In this document: one piece after another, positions 34,682 through 43,406 of the stretch | How positions within the stretch are numbered: the stretch's first letter is position 1 | Layout of the letters: every line of letters begins with the position of its first letter | Notes under the pieces: generated by a model | The model's database searches: none | Told to the model about the DNA's origin: nothing | The model's input: the letters and a program-made list of their open reading frames with translations, nothing else | Source of the DNA: Arcobacter roscoffensis | GTDB lineage: Bacteria > Campylobacterota > Campylobacteria > Campylobacterales > Arcobacteraceae | Assembly (NCBI RefSeq): GCF_024267655.1 | Contig: NZ_CP100595.1 | Span: 2,666,001-2,730,000, forward strand | DNA: 64,000 nucleotides | Reading direction: 5' to 3' | Position numbers and translations under genes: made by a program

Positions 34682-35347
34682 TTAATAAGACTCTAAAATA
34701 TATCCATATTTAAAAGATGATTTTATAAAGCCTTTTGTAGTTTTTTTTCTCACTCTTTTGGCTATAGTAAAAAGAGCATCTAGTGAAAACTGCTCCGTAC
34801 AATAAATATGATTATGTATATCCTCATAGGATACTGGTTGGTTGATTTTTAAGACAAGAGCATTAATAAAAGCATTTTCATTTTTTGAAAGCTCTATTTT
34901 TTGATTTGCTAAAAATAAAGCTTTTTTATCTATGTTCCATTTATAATCATCGATTAGCTTGATATATTTATCTTGTGTTAAATTTTCTACAGCTTGAAAT
35001 AACACTTGTTTTAGCTGTTCCATCTTTACTGGTTTTACTAAATAGCTCACAAGATTCAAAGGAACTACTTTTAATAAATCTTCTGTATTTGTATGTGCAG
35101 AAAATAAAATTAGTTGCGTATTTTTATCCGTCTTTCTAATCTCTTCTACAAGTTCCACTCCACTAAAATGAGGCATGTTTATATCAGTAAAAACTATACT
35201 AGGATTATGCTCTTTATAAATTCTTAATCCTTCAAGTCCATTACAAGCCTTATAAACTGTATCACAAAATAAAGATACATATTTTTCAAATCTATTTAAT
35301 AAAGAGATTTCATCTTCTACAATTAATATTGAAATATTTTTCATCAT
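34682..35347 (-). CDS. Two-component response regulator (OmpR-like)
   Basis: The 221-residue protein has a receiver domain (residues 1-120) with the acidic pair in 'ILIVEDEISLL', the phospho-acceptor aspartate in 'PSIVFTDINMPHFSG', Ser/Thr in 'LILFSAHTN' and lysine in 'YLVKPVKME'. The C-terminal 90 residues fit a winged-helix Trans_reg_C domain in divergent form ('IELSKNENAFINALVL', 'LDALFTIAKRVRKKT', 'FIKSSFKYGYIL'). It is 7 bases downstream of the histidine kinase gene. Its position directly ahead of the giant surface-protein gene suggests it controls that gene. Confidence 0.9.
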   Translation of the reverse strand: MMKNISILIVEDEISLLNRFEKYVSLFCDTVYKACNGLEGLRIYKEHNPSIVFTDINMPHFSGVELVEEIRKTDKNTQLILFSAHTNTEDLLKVVPLNLVSYLVKPVKMEQLKQVLFQAVENLTQDKYIKLIDDYKWNIDKKALFLANQKIELSKNENAFINALVLKINQPVSYEDIHNHIYCTEQFSLDALFTIAKRVRKKTTKGFIKSSFKYGYILESY

Positions 35348-35354
35348 TTACACC

Positions 35355-37199
35355 TTATATTATGATGCTAAATTTAGCACCATCTTTTGTATTTTCCACA
35401 TTTAAAGAACCATTCATGCTATTTTCTATAATACTTTTAGATATGTAAAGTCCCAATCCTGTACCTTCAAACTGATGTTTTGTTGTAAAATATGGTTCAA
35501 ATATTTTAGATATTATCTCCTCTTTGATACCATCTGCATTATCTTCTATACTTAAAACTACTTTGTTATTTAGTTTTTTAGAAATTATTTTTATAGTTTT
35601 ACTCTTTTTTTCTTTCAAAGCATATATTGCATTTGATATTATTGAAATCAAAACTTGTGTATATTCTTCTTTTAAACCAAATAGCTTATCTTCTTTACTT
35701 ACATCTACTATAATCTCTATATCATTTTTATAAAGAGTATTTCCTAATATAATCAAAGCTTTATCCACTGATTGAAAGATATAAAACTCTTTACTTGTTT
35801 TATTTGGTTTAAAATATGTCAGAAAATCTTCTACTGTTTGAGACATATGCTCTATGTTTTCATCTATATGATTCAACTCTTCTTCTAAGTCTCTATCTTT
35901 AAGTTTACCAAGAAGCTTTTTTTCTCTTAAAATAGCAGATGAAAAACTAATAGTAGATAAAGGCTGTCTCCACTGATGAGCAATATTTGCAACCATTTCT
36001 CCCATATCTGCCATCTTTGTTTTTTGATATAATAACAACTGAGACAATTGCTTTTCTTCTTGCATTACTTTAAACTTATATGAAACTAAATATGAAAGAA
36101 TCAGTGCTTCTATTAATATACCTATGCCTATACCTCGTGATGATACATAGTTGAAATCCACAATTCCCATATAAAATAAAATACCATATACACTAAAAAA
36201 TATATAGAAAACATGTGCAGCTAAAAAGATTTTTATAATTTTATTACCTTTTAAATATATAGATATACTTATCCACATAAATACAACAAGAATGTAATTT
36301 AACAATAAAGATAGAAGTTGTATGGAGTGATTAAGATTAATAAATCCATAAATAACATTTATTAAAAATACTGCAATCACACTATTTAAAAACCAATGTT
36401 CTGTTTTATATTTTGATTTAGTATCAAAAATAGTTTGAACAAAAAGAGCTAAAAAAACAGGTACTAACATCAAAGCAAAATTAAATCTAGCAGAGACCAC
36501 TCCATATATTTGAAAATAGTGTGCCAAAGAACCATACATATAAAATATCCAAACAGTAGCAGAAACTAAATATAAAGAGTAATACAAATACTCTTTATAT
36601 TGTGATGAAATGAATATAAGAAAATTATATATAGCTAAAGAAAGTAATAAACCAACAAACAAGACTCCATCAATTTTTTGATATATTAAAAATTGACTTG
36701 ATTCTTTCTGGCTTCTTATTGAAAAATTATAAAAATGATAAGCATAAGTTTTTTGATTTATATATATTATTTTTGTTTGTTTAGGATTTAATAAAAACTC
36801 ATAAATAGAATCAGCACCATTTATATTCATTTTATCTTTTGGAAAACGTTTATTCATTTCTTTAGTATTTAAAAGATTGTTTTTAGCATCTACTTCAAAA
36901 TACTTTATACTTGCATGGGCATATGCTAGTTCTTGATGTAAAAAAAGTTTTTGTGTAGTATTGGTATTATTAAAAAGTTTTATTCTAAGCCAGCTATTCG
37001 TAACCTTTACTCCTAGACTATCAGCATTTTTACCTTTTGAAAATTCAATAGATTTTAAATCTTCAAATTTTAATTTTCTAGTACTATCTATAAAATAATC
37101 TACTTCAAAATTTGTTATATTTGAGCTATTTGAATTTATAATAACTGTTGCATTTGCCATACAAACTAATACAAATAAACAATATATTATAATTCTCAT
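35355..37199 (-). CDS. 7TM-DISM sensor histidine kinase
   Basis: The 614-residue protein has a signal peptide, a periplasmic 7TMR-DISMED2 domain (about residues 20-170, 'SWLRIKLFNNTNTTQKLFLHQE'), seven membrane segments of the 7TMR-DISM type (about 175-380), a HisKA domain with phospho-acceptor 'MVANIAHQWRQPLSTISF', and an HATPase with N box 'QVLISIISNAIYAL', 'IEDNADGI' and 'GTGLGLYISKSII'. The DISMED2 fold is thought to bind carbohydrates or similar ligands outside the cell. It pairs with the response regulator encoded 7 bases later; the likely output is expression of the surface proteins downstream. Confidence 0.95.
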   Translation of the reverse strand: MRIIIYCLFVLVCMANATVIINSNSSNITNFEVDYFIDSTRKLKFEDLKSIEFSKGKNADSLGVKVTNSWLRIKLFNNTNTTQKLFLHQELAYAHASIKYFEVDAKNNLLNTKEMNKRFPKDKMNINGADSIYEFLLNPKQTKIIYINQKTYAYHFYNFSIRSQKESSQFLIYQKIDGVLFVGLLLSLAIYNFLIFISSQYKEYLYYSLYLVSATVWIFYMYGSLAHYFQIYGVVSARFNFALMLVPVFLALFVQTIFDTKSKYKTEHWFLNSVIAVFLINVIYGFINLNHSIQLLSLLLNYILVVFMWISISIYLKGNKIIKIFLAAHVFYIFFSVYGILFYMGIVDFNYVSSRGIGIGILIEALILSYLVSYKFKVMQEEKQLSQLLLYQKTKMADMGEMVANIAHQWRQPLSTISFSSAILREKKLLGKLKDRDLEEELNHIDENIEHMSQTVEDFLTYFKPNKTSKEFYIFQSVDKALIILGNTLYKNDIEIIVDVSKEDKLFGLKEEYTQVLISIISNAIYALKEKKSKTIKIISKKLNNKVVLSIEDNADGIKEEIISKIFEPYFTTKHQFEGTGLGLYISKSIIENSMNGSLNVENTKDGAKFSIII

Positions 37200-37305
37200 A
37201 CATCTCTTTTTATTTTTATTATAACATAGTTATTTGTTATTTATAAAGTTATTAATTTGATTTGGGACCTTTAGGGTTGTTGATTCATGTATTTTATACA
37301 AAATT

Positions 37306-37345
37306 TAAATATCTTATAAGAAGAAAGAGTTAAACTCTTTCTTCT
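37306..37345 (+). repeat. Right copy of the direct repeat bracketing the surface-protein block
   Basis: It matches 21631-21673 in the same orientation (38 of 40 aligned bases, one 3-base gap). The first part equals the last codons of the glycosyltransferase gene, though no glycosyltransferase is present here; the rest is the hairpin that ends the AMP-ligase gene. Confidence 0.7.
37319..37345. terminator. Hairpin terminator of the adenylating-enzyme operon
   Basis: AGAAGAAAGAG at 37319-37329 pairs perfectly with 37335-37345 around a TTAAA loop, just past the stop at 37354 on the minus strand. Confidence 0.75.
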
Positions 37346-37353
37346 AAGTTTTT

Positions 37354-38820
37354 TTAAAAGATTGTCTCTATTGCCTTTTCTTTAACAATACTTTTGACTA
37401 TTTTTCCATGTTCGTTTATAGGAAATTTATTAAAGATTACTATAGCTTGGGGTCTATATGAACCAAGGTTTTCAATTGCATAATTCATCAAATCTTTATC
37501 TGTAATATTTGAGTCAACTTTGTTAACAATAGCACAAACAGGAACATCCTGATGTATTTGATGATTTAGTGAAAAAGCAAAGGCATCAACTACCTCATCA
37601 TGTTTTAACATTACTTTCTCAATTTGTGATGGATATATATTGATACCATTTAATATCATCATATTATCACTTCTACCTAGAATTATTAAGTGACTACCTT
37701 CAGTAAGCATTCCTAAATCTCCTGGGAAGAACCATTCATCTTTAAAAGCTTTATTTGTAGATTCTGAGTCATTTATATATCCATCTACTAACATATTACT
37801 TCTAATTTTTATTTCACCTATTTTATTAGGATCTAAATCATTCCCTTCTTTATCAACAACTTTTAAATCTACCTCTTTAATAGGAAAACCAACTGTATCT
37901 TCATGTTCAAAAACTTCTTCAGCTTTACATAAACTAACTGTTCCAACTTCATTAATTCCATATCTTACATATATATTTTTTGTTATACTTTTATATATTC
38001 TTTCTCTTAAAGACATAGATACTTTTGAGCCATCTATTACAAGTGCTCTTATATAAGGAAAAACTAGACCCTCAAACTTTTCTTGATTTATTATATTTAG
38101 CAACTGTTCAATATGAAATACTGTCATATACATAACAGAGATTTTAAACTCTTTATATAATAAAAACACATCTAAAGGATACTTAGTTAATACGCAACTA
38201 GAAGCTGATAACAATGCTTGTATATATAAAACTTTTGATGAATAATAACTTATATTAACCAAAGAATGAGCTACATCATCTTTTGAATTATTTAACCAAT
38301 CTAATGAAGCTTTTGCCCTTTGAAGTTGTTGAAAATGACTTACTGGAATTATTTTACTTTTACCTGTTGTTCCTGAACCTACAATATAAATCCAAGGGCT
38401 TTTTGGATTTTTACAATAATTATCATATTCTTCACTACATTCTAATATAAAATTTTCTTGTGAGACTACAGTATATATATTTTCCTTTTTATTATCATCA
38501 GTTAAAATACTTTTTATTTTCAAGGTATCTATTAATTCATCACGTTGAGTTTGAGTAAGACTTTTTAATGATATTAGAGTTGCTCCTATCTTTGAAAGAG
38601 CAAACATAACTATTAATTCTGCATATTCGTCTTTACATTCAGAACCAATAATATCTCCTGTTAAAATATCGTTCTCATTTAAAAATATAGAAAAGTTATC
38701 TATATGTTTTTTTAATTCCTTATAGCTAATTATGCTATCTCCATAATAAACCGCTTCCTTGTTGGAATATTTTGAAGCTTGTAGTTTTACTATATCATAT
38801 AAGTTTGTCATTTCATTCAT
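37354..38820 (-). CDS. AMP-forming adenylating enzyme (acyl-CoA synthetase/NRPS-A-like), enzyme 1
   Basis: The 488-residue ANL-superfamily enzyme has the ATP loop 'VGSGTTGKS' at 148-154, 'YGINEVG' at 287-293, the ribose-binding aspartate in 'FFPGDLGML' (GD at 367-368), the hinge 'LGRSDNMMILNGINIYP' at 381-397, and a C-terminal 'GKIVKS' with the adenylation lysine. It would activate a carboxylic acid as an acyl- or aminoacyl-adenylate. The ATP loop lacks the usual KG end (GKSKIIPVSH), a trait shared with the two other adenylating enzymes in this cluster, so they form one paralogous subfamily. The start overlaps the GNAT-BKACE gene by 8 bases. The carboxylate is unknown. Confidence 0.85.
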   Translation of the reverse strand: MNEMTNLYDIVKLQASKYSNKEAVYYGDSIISYKELKKHIDNFSIFLNENDILTGDIIGSECKDEYAELIVMFALSKIGATLISLKSLTQTQRDELIDTLKIKSILTDDNKKENIYTVVSQENFILECSEEYDNYCKNPKSPWIYIVGSGTTGKSKIIPVSHFQQLQRAKASLDWLNNSKDDVAHSLVNISYYSSKVLYIQALLSASSCVLTKYPLDVFLLYKEFKISVMYMTVFHIEQLLNIINQEKFEGLVFPYIRALVIDGSKVSMSLRERIYKSITKNIYVRYGINEVGTVSLCKAEEVFEHEDTVGFPIKEVDLKVVDKEGNDLDPNKIGEIKIRSNMLVDGYINDSESTNKAFKDEWFFPGDLGMLTEGSHLIILGRSDNMMILNGINIYPSQIEKVMLKHDEVVDAFAFSLNHQIHQDVPVCAIVNKVDSNITDKDLMNYAIENLGSYRPQAIVIFNKFPINEHGKIVKSIVKEKAIETIF

Positions 38821-40186
38821 TAATTTTTAATCCTAATTTCTCTTTAACATTACTTGGCTTTGCAATTTCTCTACTTAATTGTTCAGTTATATTTACTAAT
38901 CTTTGAACTAGTAGTTTATTACTTGCTAAAATCTTTTTTTCATTATCATAATAGATATTATCTTCTATTCCTACTCTTACATTACCTCCTGCAACAATTG
39001 ATGCAATATTAATTGGTAACTGAAATTGTCCAAGTCCTCCAGCAGACCAAATTGAGTTCTTAGGTAATGATGTATAAATATGGGCTAAGTCTTTTATTGT
39101 TCCAGAAGCTGTGTTTAAATTACCGAGTAAAATATTGAAATATTTTACTCCGTCTATTATTTCATATCTTTCTAAATATTTAGCAAGATTTATCATACCT
39201 GCATCAAATATTTCCAATTCAGGTTTAATATTTTTTTCTTTCATTTTAAATGCTAATTCAGTAACAGTATCAATATCATTAATACTTGCACCAGAGATAA
39301 AATTTAATGACCCTAATGTTAGGCTTGCCATATCAGGCTTTCCTAAACCTATTATATCAAGAACCTCTGATCTTTCTTCAATTGATTGACCATTTCGCCC
39401 TGAAGTAGTTGCACAACATATTAATTCAGGTCTTTCTTTTTTTATCCTACTAATAATTTCTTCATAATATCTAGCATCATTTGTCATTACTCCATCTTTA
39501 TCTCTTGCATGAATATGAACAATTGAAGCTCCCAAATCATGAACTAATATAGCATCATTTACTATTTCTTCAATAGAAACTGGAACATACTTATTCAAAG
39601 ACTTATTAGGTACAATACCTGTTAACGCTACATTTATAATAAGTGGTTGATATGGCGTTATAGGATAAGATTCATTTTCTTTTTTATACTCTTCTTTAAA
39701 TTTCTCCTTTTTATCTTTAGCTTTCATATATTCATCTAAATTCATTTCCAAAGTGGTCCAATAATCAACATCGTTTTCTCCAAAAGAAATAAGCTTTTTA
39801 ATTTTTCCTATTTCTTTGTATTCAAAATGCTTTTTATACCAAACTATAGTTTCTTTTCTATCTGAATTTGTAATAACTGATTTTATGCCTTTTTTATACA
39901 TAACTTCTAGTCTTTTTAATTGTAGTGCTTTACCAATTCCACTACCTAAATATTCAGGTAGAACCACTAATAATGTAGTTTTTCCCTGCTTTTCATTTAA
40001 AATTTTATAACCTGATAAGCCAACTATTTTATTCTCTACTTTAGCCACATAATAACACTCAAAATCAAAATCTTCCATTTCAACAGATGGTATATGATGC
40101 ATATTCCAATATCTTAAAATATTTAAGAACTCTTTTCTTTGACAAGTATTTGCCTTTTCTATATAAAAATCCAAGTTTACTCCCAA
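38813..40186 (-). CDS. GNAT acetyltransferase fused to a BKACE (DUF849) beta-keto acid cleavage enzyme
   Basis: Residues 1-150 form a GNAT domain with the acetyl-CoA loop 'LPEYLGSGIGKALQ' at 76-89. After a Lys/Glu-rich linker (155-172), residues 180-457 form a BKACE domain: 'INVALTGIVPNKS', zinc-site 'HIHARDKDG' (H224, H226), 'ELEIFDAGM' and 'VRVGIEDN' (E408). From memory, the founding enzyme Kce uses H46, H48 and E230; the 184-residue spacing is the same here. BKACE enzymes condense a beta-keto acid with acetyl-CoA to give acetoacetate and a new CoA ester, or the reverse. Both domains use acetyl-CoA. It lies between two adenylating genes in one operon (gaps +6 and -8). I know of no characterised protein with this fusion. 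Confidence 0.8.
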   Translation of the reverse strand: MGVNLDFYIEKANTCQRKEFLNILRYWNMHHIPSVEMEDFDFECYYVAKVENKIVGLSGYKILNEKQGKTTLLVVLPEYLGSGIGKALQLKRLEVMYKKGIKSVITNSDRKETIVWYKKHFEYKEIGKIKKLISFGENDVDYWTTLEMNLDEYMKAKDKKEKFKEEYKKENESYPITPYQPLIINVALTGIVPNKSLNKYVPVSIEEIVNDAILVHDLGASIVHIHARDKDGVMTNDARYYEEIISRIKKERPELICCATTSGRNGQSIEERSEVLDIIGLGKPDMASLTLGSLNFISGASINDIDTVTELAFKMKEKNIKPELEIFDAGMINLAKYLERYEIIDGVKYFNILLGNLNTASGTIKDLAHIYTSLPKNSIWSAGGLGQFQLPINIASIVAGGNVRVGIEDNIYYDNEKKILASNKLLVQRLVNITEQLSREIAKPSNVKEKLGLKINE

Positions 40187-40192
40187 ATCATT

Positions 40193-43100
40193 TTAAACAA
40201 AATTTACTTTTTCTATTTTATCAAAAGGACTATACTCACTATAAAAAATATTCTGCGAGTCAATAACTATTAATGCATCAACTTTACTATTTAAAAGTAA
40301 AGCATTACATCTTGAAATAAAACTATTATCATAAAAATAAACTTCATCATTTCGTTCATTTAAAGTTATTGATTGAGTTACTAAATAACAGTTGTAGCCT
40401 TTTTTTACATACTCTTCATGTTTAAGTTTAGCATTAGAATAAATATTATCATCATTACCTATAAAAATTTCTATTGGAATTCTACCTTCATCACTAATAT
40501 AATTATCTAAATATTTTCCTAAACTATTTTTTGATATTTCTCCTGCACCTAAAGCTGGTGCATAATTAACTTCATTTATTATTGTTTCAGTTTTATGCCA
40601 AGGTTTAGAAATATCCTCAGTAATAATATCAACACCTGCTACATCTAATTCAAATAAATTTGCAGCTTGTATTGCAATATCAATATTATCTTTATGAATA
40701 ATACTTGTTACATCTTCATCAATACCGCCATCTTCAGTTGTTTCTATTTCTCTCAAAGCAATAAAAAGTCCTTTTTTAGGTATGGAGTTTAGATTAAATC
40801 CATTTTGTTCTAAAACACTCAAAGCATAATCATCTTTAAAGAATGAATATTTTTGTTCCCAAAAAAACCTATTACTTTCTTTTTCATTTTCCATATCTAT
40901 CAAAGTTTCTATACTGTTTACACCATCTGCATAAACTCCTATTGGTAATCTTTTCACAGCATATAAAAGTTTATTATTAGATATAAATACCCTGTGACAT
41001 ACTCCTCTTACTTGTTTCTCTACAATAACTTTTTTACTAATTGATAATGAATAGGCTTTATTAAAAGCATTAAAAAGCTGTTCTTTATTGTAAATATTTA
41101 CACTTACGCCCTCACCTCTTTCCATATCAATAGGCTTTATAACTACAGGATAAGATATTTGGCTTGCGATAGATAATGCCTGTTCGTGATTGTTTGCAAA
41201 GCCATGTATAGGAGCAGGAAGATTTGCCGTTTTTAACATATTTGCAGAAATTACTTTATTTGCTGATATGTTCTGTCCCATAGCACTATCAGAAGAGGTA
41301 CTACTTCTATCAAATTTTTTACCTTTACTTCCCCATCCAAGCTGGTAAATCCCACTTCCCAAATGAAGATATGGTATATTTTTTCTAAATACTTCTTTAA
41401 AAAAAACAACTCTATAACTACCTTGAGGCATAGTGTTTAAAATAGGTTTTAAAAGTTCCTCTGCACAACGATTTATAATAAAATCCATGTTTTCAAAAGT
41501 TAGTTCAATATTTAACATTTGGTATAAATATTTAAAAGAATTATTTAAAATATTTATATAATGCTCTAATGGTATTTGATCTATGTAACTTAATCTTAAT
41601 TGAATATTATAACTATTTTCATCTTCTTCAATTCTACATAGTTCCGAATTATCATAAACAGGTATTTGTACAATATGACAAAATCTTTCAATCAAAAGAA
41701 TCGCTCTTTGACACATAGAATATATATTATTCTCACTATTTAGATGGCATGTTTCAATATCAAAAACTTTACGAAGCCACCTATCTAATAAATCAAAACT
41801 AGTTATATCTATTTTTTCAAGTTTAACAGTAAACTTTTTAGTGTTTCTTAATAGCTTTTTATATATTTCTTCTTTTATTTCATTTAAATTAATTTTTCCT
41901 AAATCAGTTCTTGGTATTTTACTTAAAAAAACTATTTCATAGGGAGAACTAAATTTTAATTTACTGGAACAAAAGTTTAATAGCTCAGCAGTGGTTATTT
42001 TACTTGGTGAACTAACTTCAACACCGCAAATAGGAATATCTTGTAAGTTTTCATCTTTTAAAGAAATACAAAAAGCATCATTGACTAATTCATGTTCTAA
42101 AAGTCTATTTTCTATTAAAGAAGGATGGATATTTATACCATTTACAATCATCATTCGATCAGATCGACCATGATGAATAAGTTCATTAGATTCATTAATC
42201 ATTCCTATATCTCCAGGATAAAACCAACCATCATTAAAATACTTATTAGTATTAACTTCATCATTTAAATAACTACTTATCATTCCAAAACTTTTAACTC
42301 TTATATGTCCAATAGTATTAAGAGGTAATTTATTGTTATTTTCATCAACTATTTGAACTTTTACATTGTTTAGAATAGATCCTACAGTTTTCTCAGTTTT
42401 ATAAACTGCCTTAGGCTTTGCTGAGCTAATTCCACCAAGCTCATTAGTTCCATAAGTTATATATAAATTTTTACTTAAATGCTTTTTAATTCTCTTTTTC
42501 AAATCTTCACTAATTGATGAGCCACCTAAAGATAACACTTTTAAAAAAGATAGATGTTCTTTATTATTATCACTTATCTTTGCTAAGATATTTTCTATGT
42601 GATATACACTTGTGTGAAGAACGTTTATTTTATACTTTTTACAATGATTTACAAAATCAAAAACTTCATCTTCAAATATAAAATAACTTCCACCTACAAA
42701 TAAAGTAGCTAAAAATCTAATCTTTGTACTATTAAAATTCATTTTAATTAAAGATGCAACTATATCGCTTTCAGATATGCTTGTTGATTCTTTAGAAATT
42801 TCAATTCTTTTTAATTCTAAAGATTGACTTACCTCAAAAAGTTTAGGTTTTCCTGTTGTTCCTGAACCAACAATTACTTGCCAAATTGAAGATGGCTCAA
42901 CTGAATAGTCTTTTGATATTTTTTTGCAATTAATAAAATCTTCATATTTTATACTTATTAATTCAAGTTCATCAATCGTACTTAGTGTACTATCTGTTAA
43001 AAAATATTTTGCATTGCTTTGTTCAACTAATTCTTCTACTTGTTTATTATTAAATTCTTTAGGCAAACTTATAAAAGTAAGCCCCATTTGTGCAGATGAC

Positions 43101-43312
43101 AACATAGCTAGAATAGTTAAATATTCATCATTAAAACTGTGAAAAACTATATCACCTTTTATTACCCCTTTAGAATCAAGATAAAAACTTAACTTTGAAA
43201 CATCATTATATAATTGTTGATAACTTATAGAATTAGACTTATAATAAACTGCTGTTTTATTAGGTTTTTTATTTAGTTGAATTTTTATAATATCTACTAG
43301 GTTAATGGGCAT
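40193..43312 (-). CDS. Adenylation domain fused to cyanophycin-synthetase-like ATP-grasp ligase (1039 aa)
   Basis: Residues 1-485 are a complete adenylating enzyme: 'GSGTTGKPK' at 149-157, 'YGTNELGG' at 287-294, 'FYPGDIGMI' at 364-372, 'HGRSDRMMIVNGINIHP' at 381-397, and 'GKINLNE'. Residues about 495-1039 resemble the front half of cyanophycin synthetase: an N-terminal domain ending in 'GSGIYQLGWGSKGKKFDRS', then ATP-grasp from about 680 with 'PVVIKPIDMERGEGVSVNI' and metal-binding 'INEVNYAPALGAGE'. No Mur-ligase domain or carrier protein is attached. The ATP-grasp half should form an amide through an acyl phosphate, while the first half activates a carboxylate as adenylate, so the protein may make two bonds. 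It is the first gene of a three-gene operon. Confidence 0.8.
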   Translation of the reverse strand: MPINLVDIIKIQLNKKPNKTAVYYKSNSISYQQLYNDVSKLSFYLDSKGVIKGDIVFHSFNDEYLTILAMLSSAQMGLTFISLPKEFNNKQVEELVEQSNAKYFLTDSTLSTIDELELISIKYEDFINCKKISKDYSVEPSSIWQVIVGSGTTGKPKLFEVSQSLELKRIEISKESTSISESDIVASLIKMNFNSTKIRFLATLFVGGSYFIFEDEVFDFVNHCKKYKINVLHTSVYHIENILAKISDNNKEHLSFLKVLSLGGSSISEDLKKRIKKHLSKNLYITYGTNELGGISSAKPKAVYKTEKTVGSILNNVKVQIVDENNNKLPLNTIGHIRVKSFGMISSYLNDEVNTNKYFNDGWFYPGDIGMINESNELIHHGRSDRMMIVNGINIHPSLIENRLLEHELVNDAFCISLKDENLQDIPICGVEVSSPSKITTAELLNFCSSKLKFSSPYEIVFLSKIPRTDLGKINLNEIKEEIYKKLLRNTKKFTVKLEKIDITSFDLLDRWLRKVFDIETCHLNSENNIYSMCQRAILLIERFCHIVQIPVYDNSELCRIEEDENSYNIQLRLSYIDQIPLEHYINILNNSFKYLYQMLNIELTFENMDFIINRCAEELLKPILNTMPQGSYRVVFFKEVFRKNIPYLHLGSGIYQLGWGSKGKKFDRSSTSSDSAMGQNISANKVISANMLKTANLPAPIHGFANNHEQALSIASQISYPVVIKPIDMERGEGVSVNIYNKEQLFNAFNKAYSLSISKKVIVEKQVRGVCHRVFISNNKLLYAVKRLPIGVYADGVNSIETLIDMENEKESNRFFWEQKYSFFKDDYALSVLEQNGFNLNSIPKKGLFIALREIETTEDGGIDEDVTSIIHKDNIDIAIQAANLFELDVAGVDIITEDISKPWHKTETIINEVNYAPALGAGEISKNSLGKYLDNYISDEGRIPIEIFIGNDDNIYSNAKLKHEEYVKKGYNCYLVTQSITLNERNDEVYFYDNSFISRCNALLLNSKVDALIVIDSQNIFYSEYSPFDKIEKVNFV

Positions 43313-43346
43313 AAGAGAACTCTTTTTAATTATTTTATCATAAAGT

Positions 43347-43352
43347 AGTATA
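43347..43352 (+). promoter_or_regulatory. -10 box TATAAT upstream of the SDR gene
   Basis: TATAAT at 43347-43352 in the 94-base divergent region could start a transcript with a leader of about 50 bases for the SDR gene; see also the box at 43395. Confidence 0.35.
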
Positions 43353-43394
43353 ATCTACATCTAATAAGTATAAAGAAAATTAATAAATTAATTG

Positions 43395-43400
43395 TATAAT
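43395..43400 (+). promoter_or_regulatory. -10 box TATAAT placed for a leaderless SDR transcript
   Basis: TATAAT ends exactly six bases before ATG 43407, the same geometry as at 4201 for the YgjP-like gene. No ribosome site fits between. Confidence 0.45.
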
Positions 43401-43406
43401 TTAAGT

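Noticed and set aside
43392-43406. TTG 43392 as start of the SDR gene
   Set aside because: It lies directly before and within a TATAAT box and adds five residues not typical for the family; ATG 43407 gives the standard SDR start.
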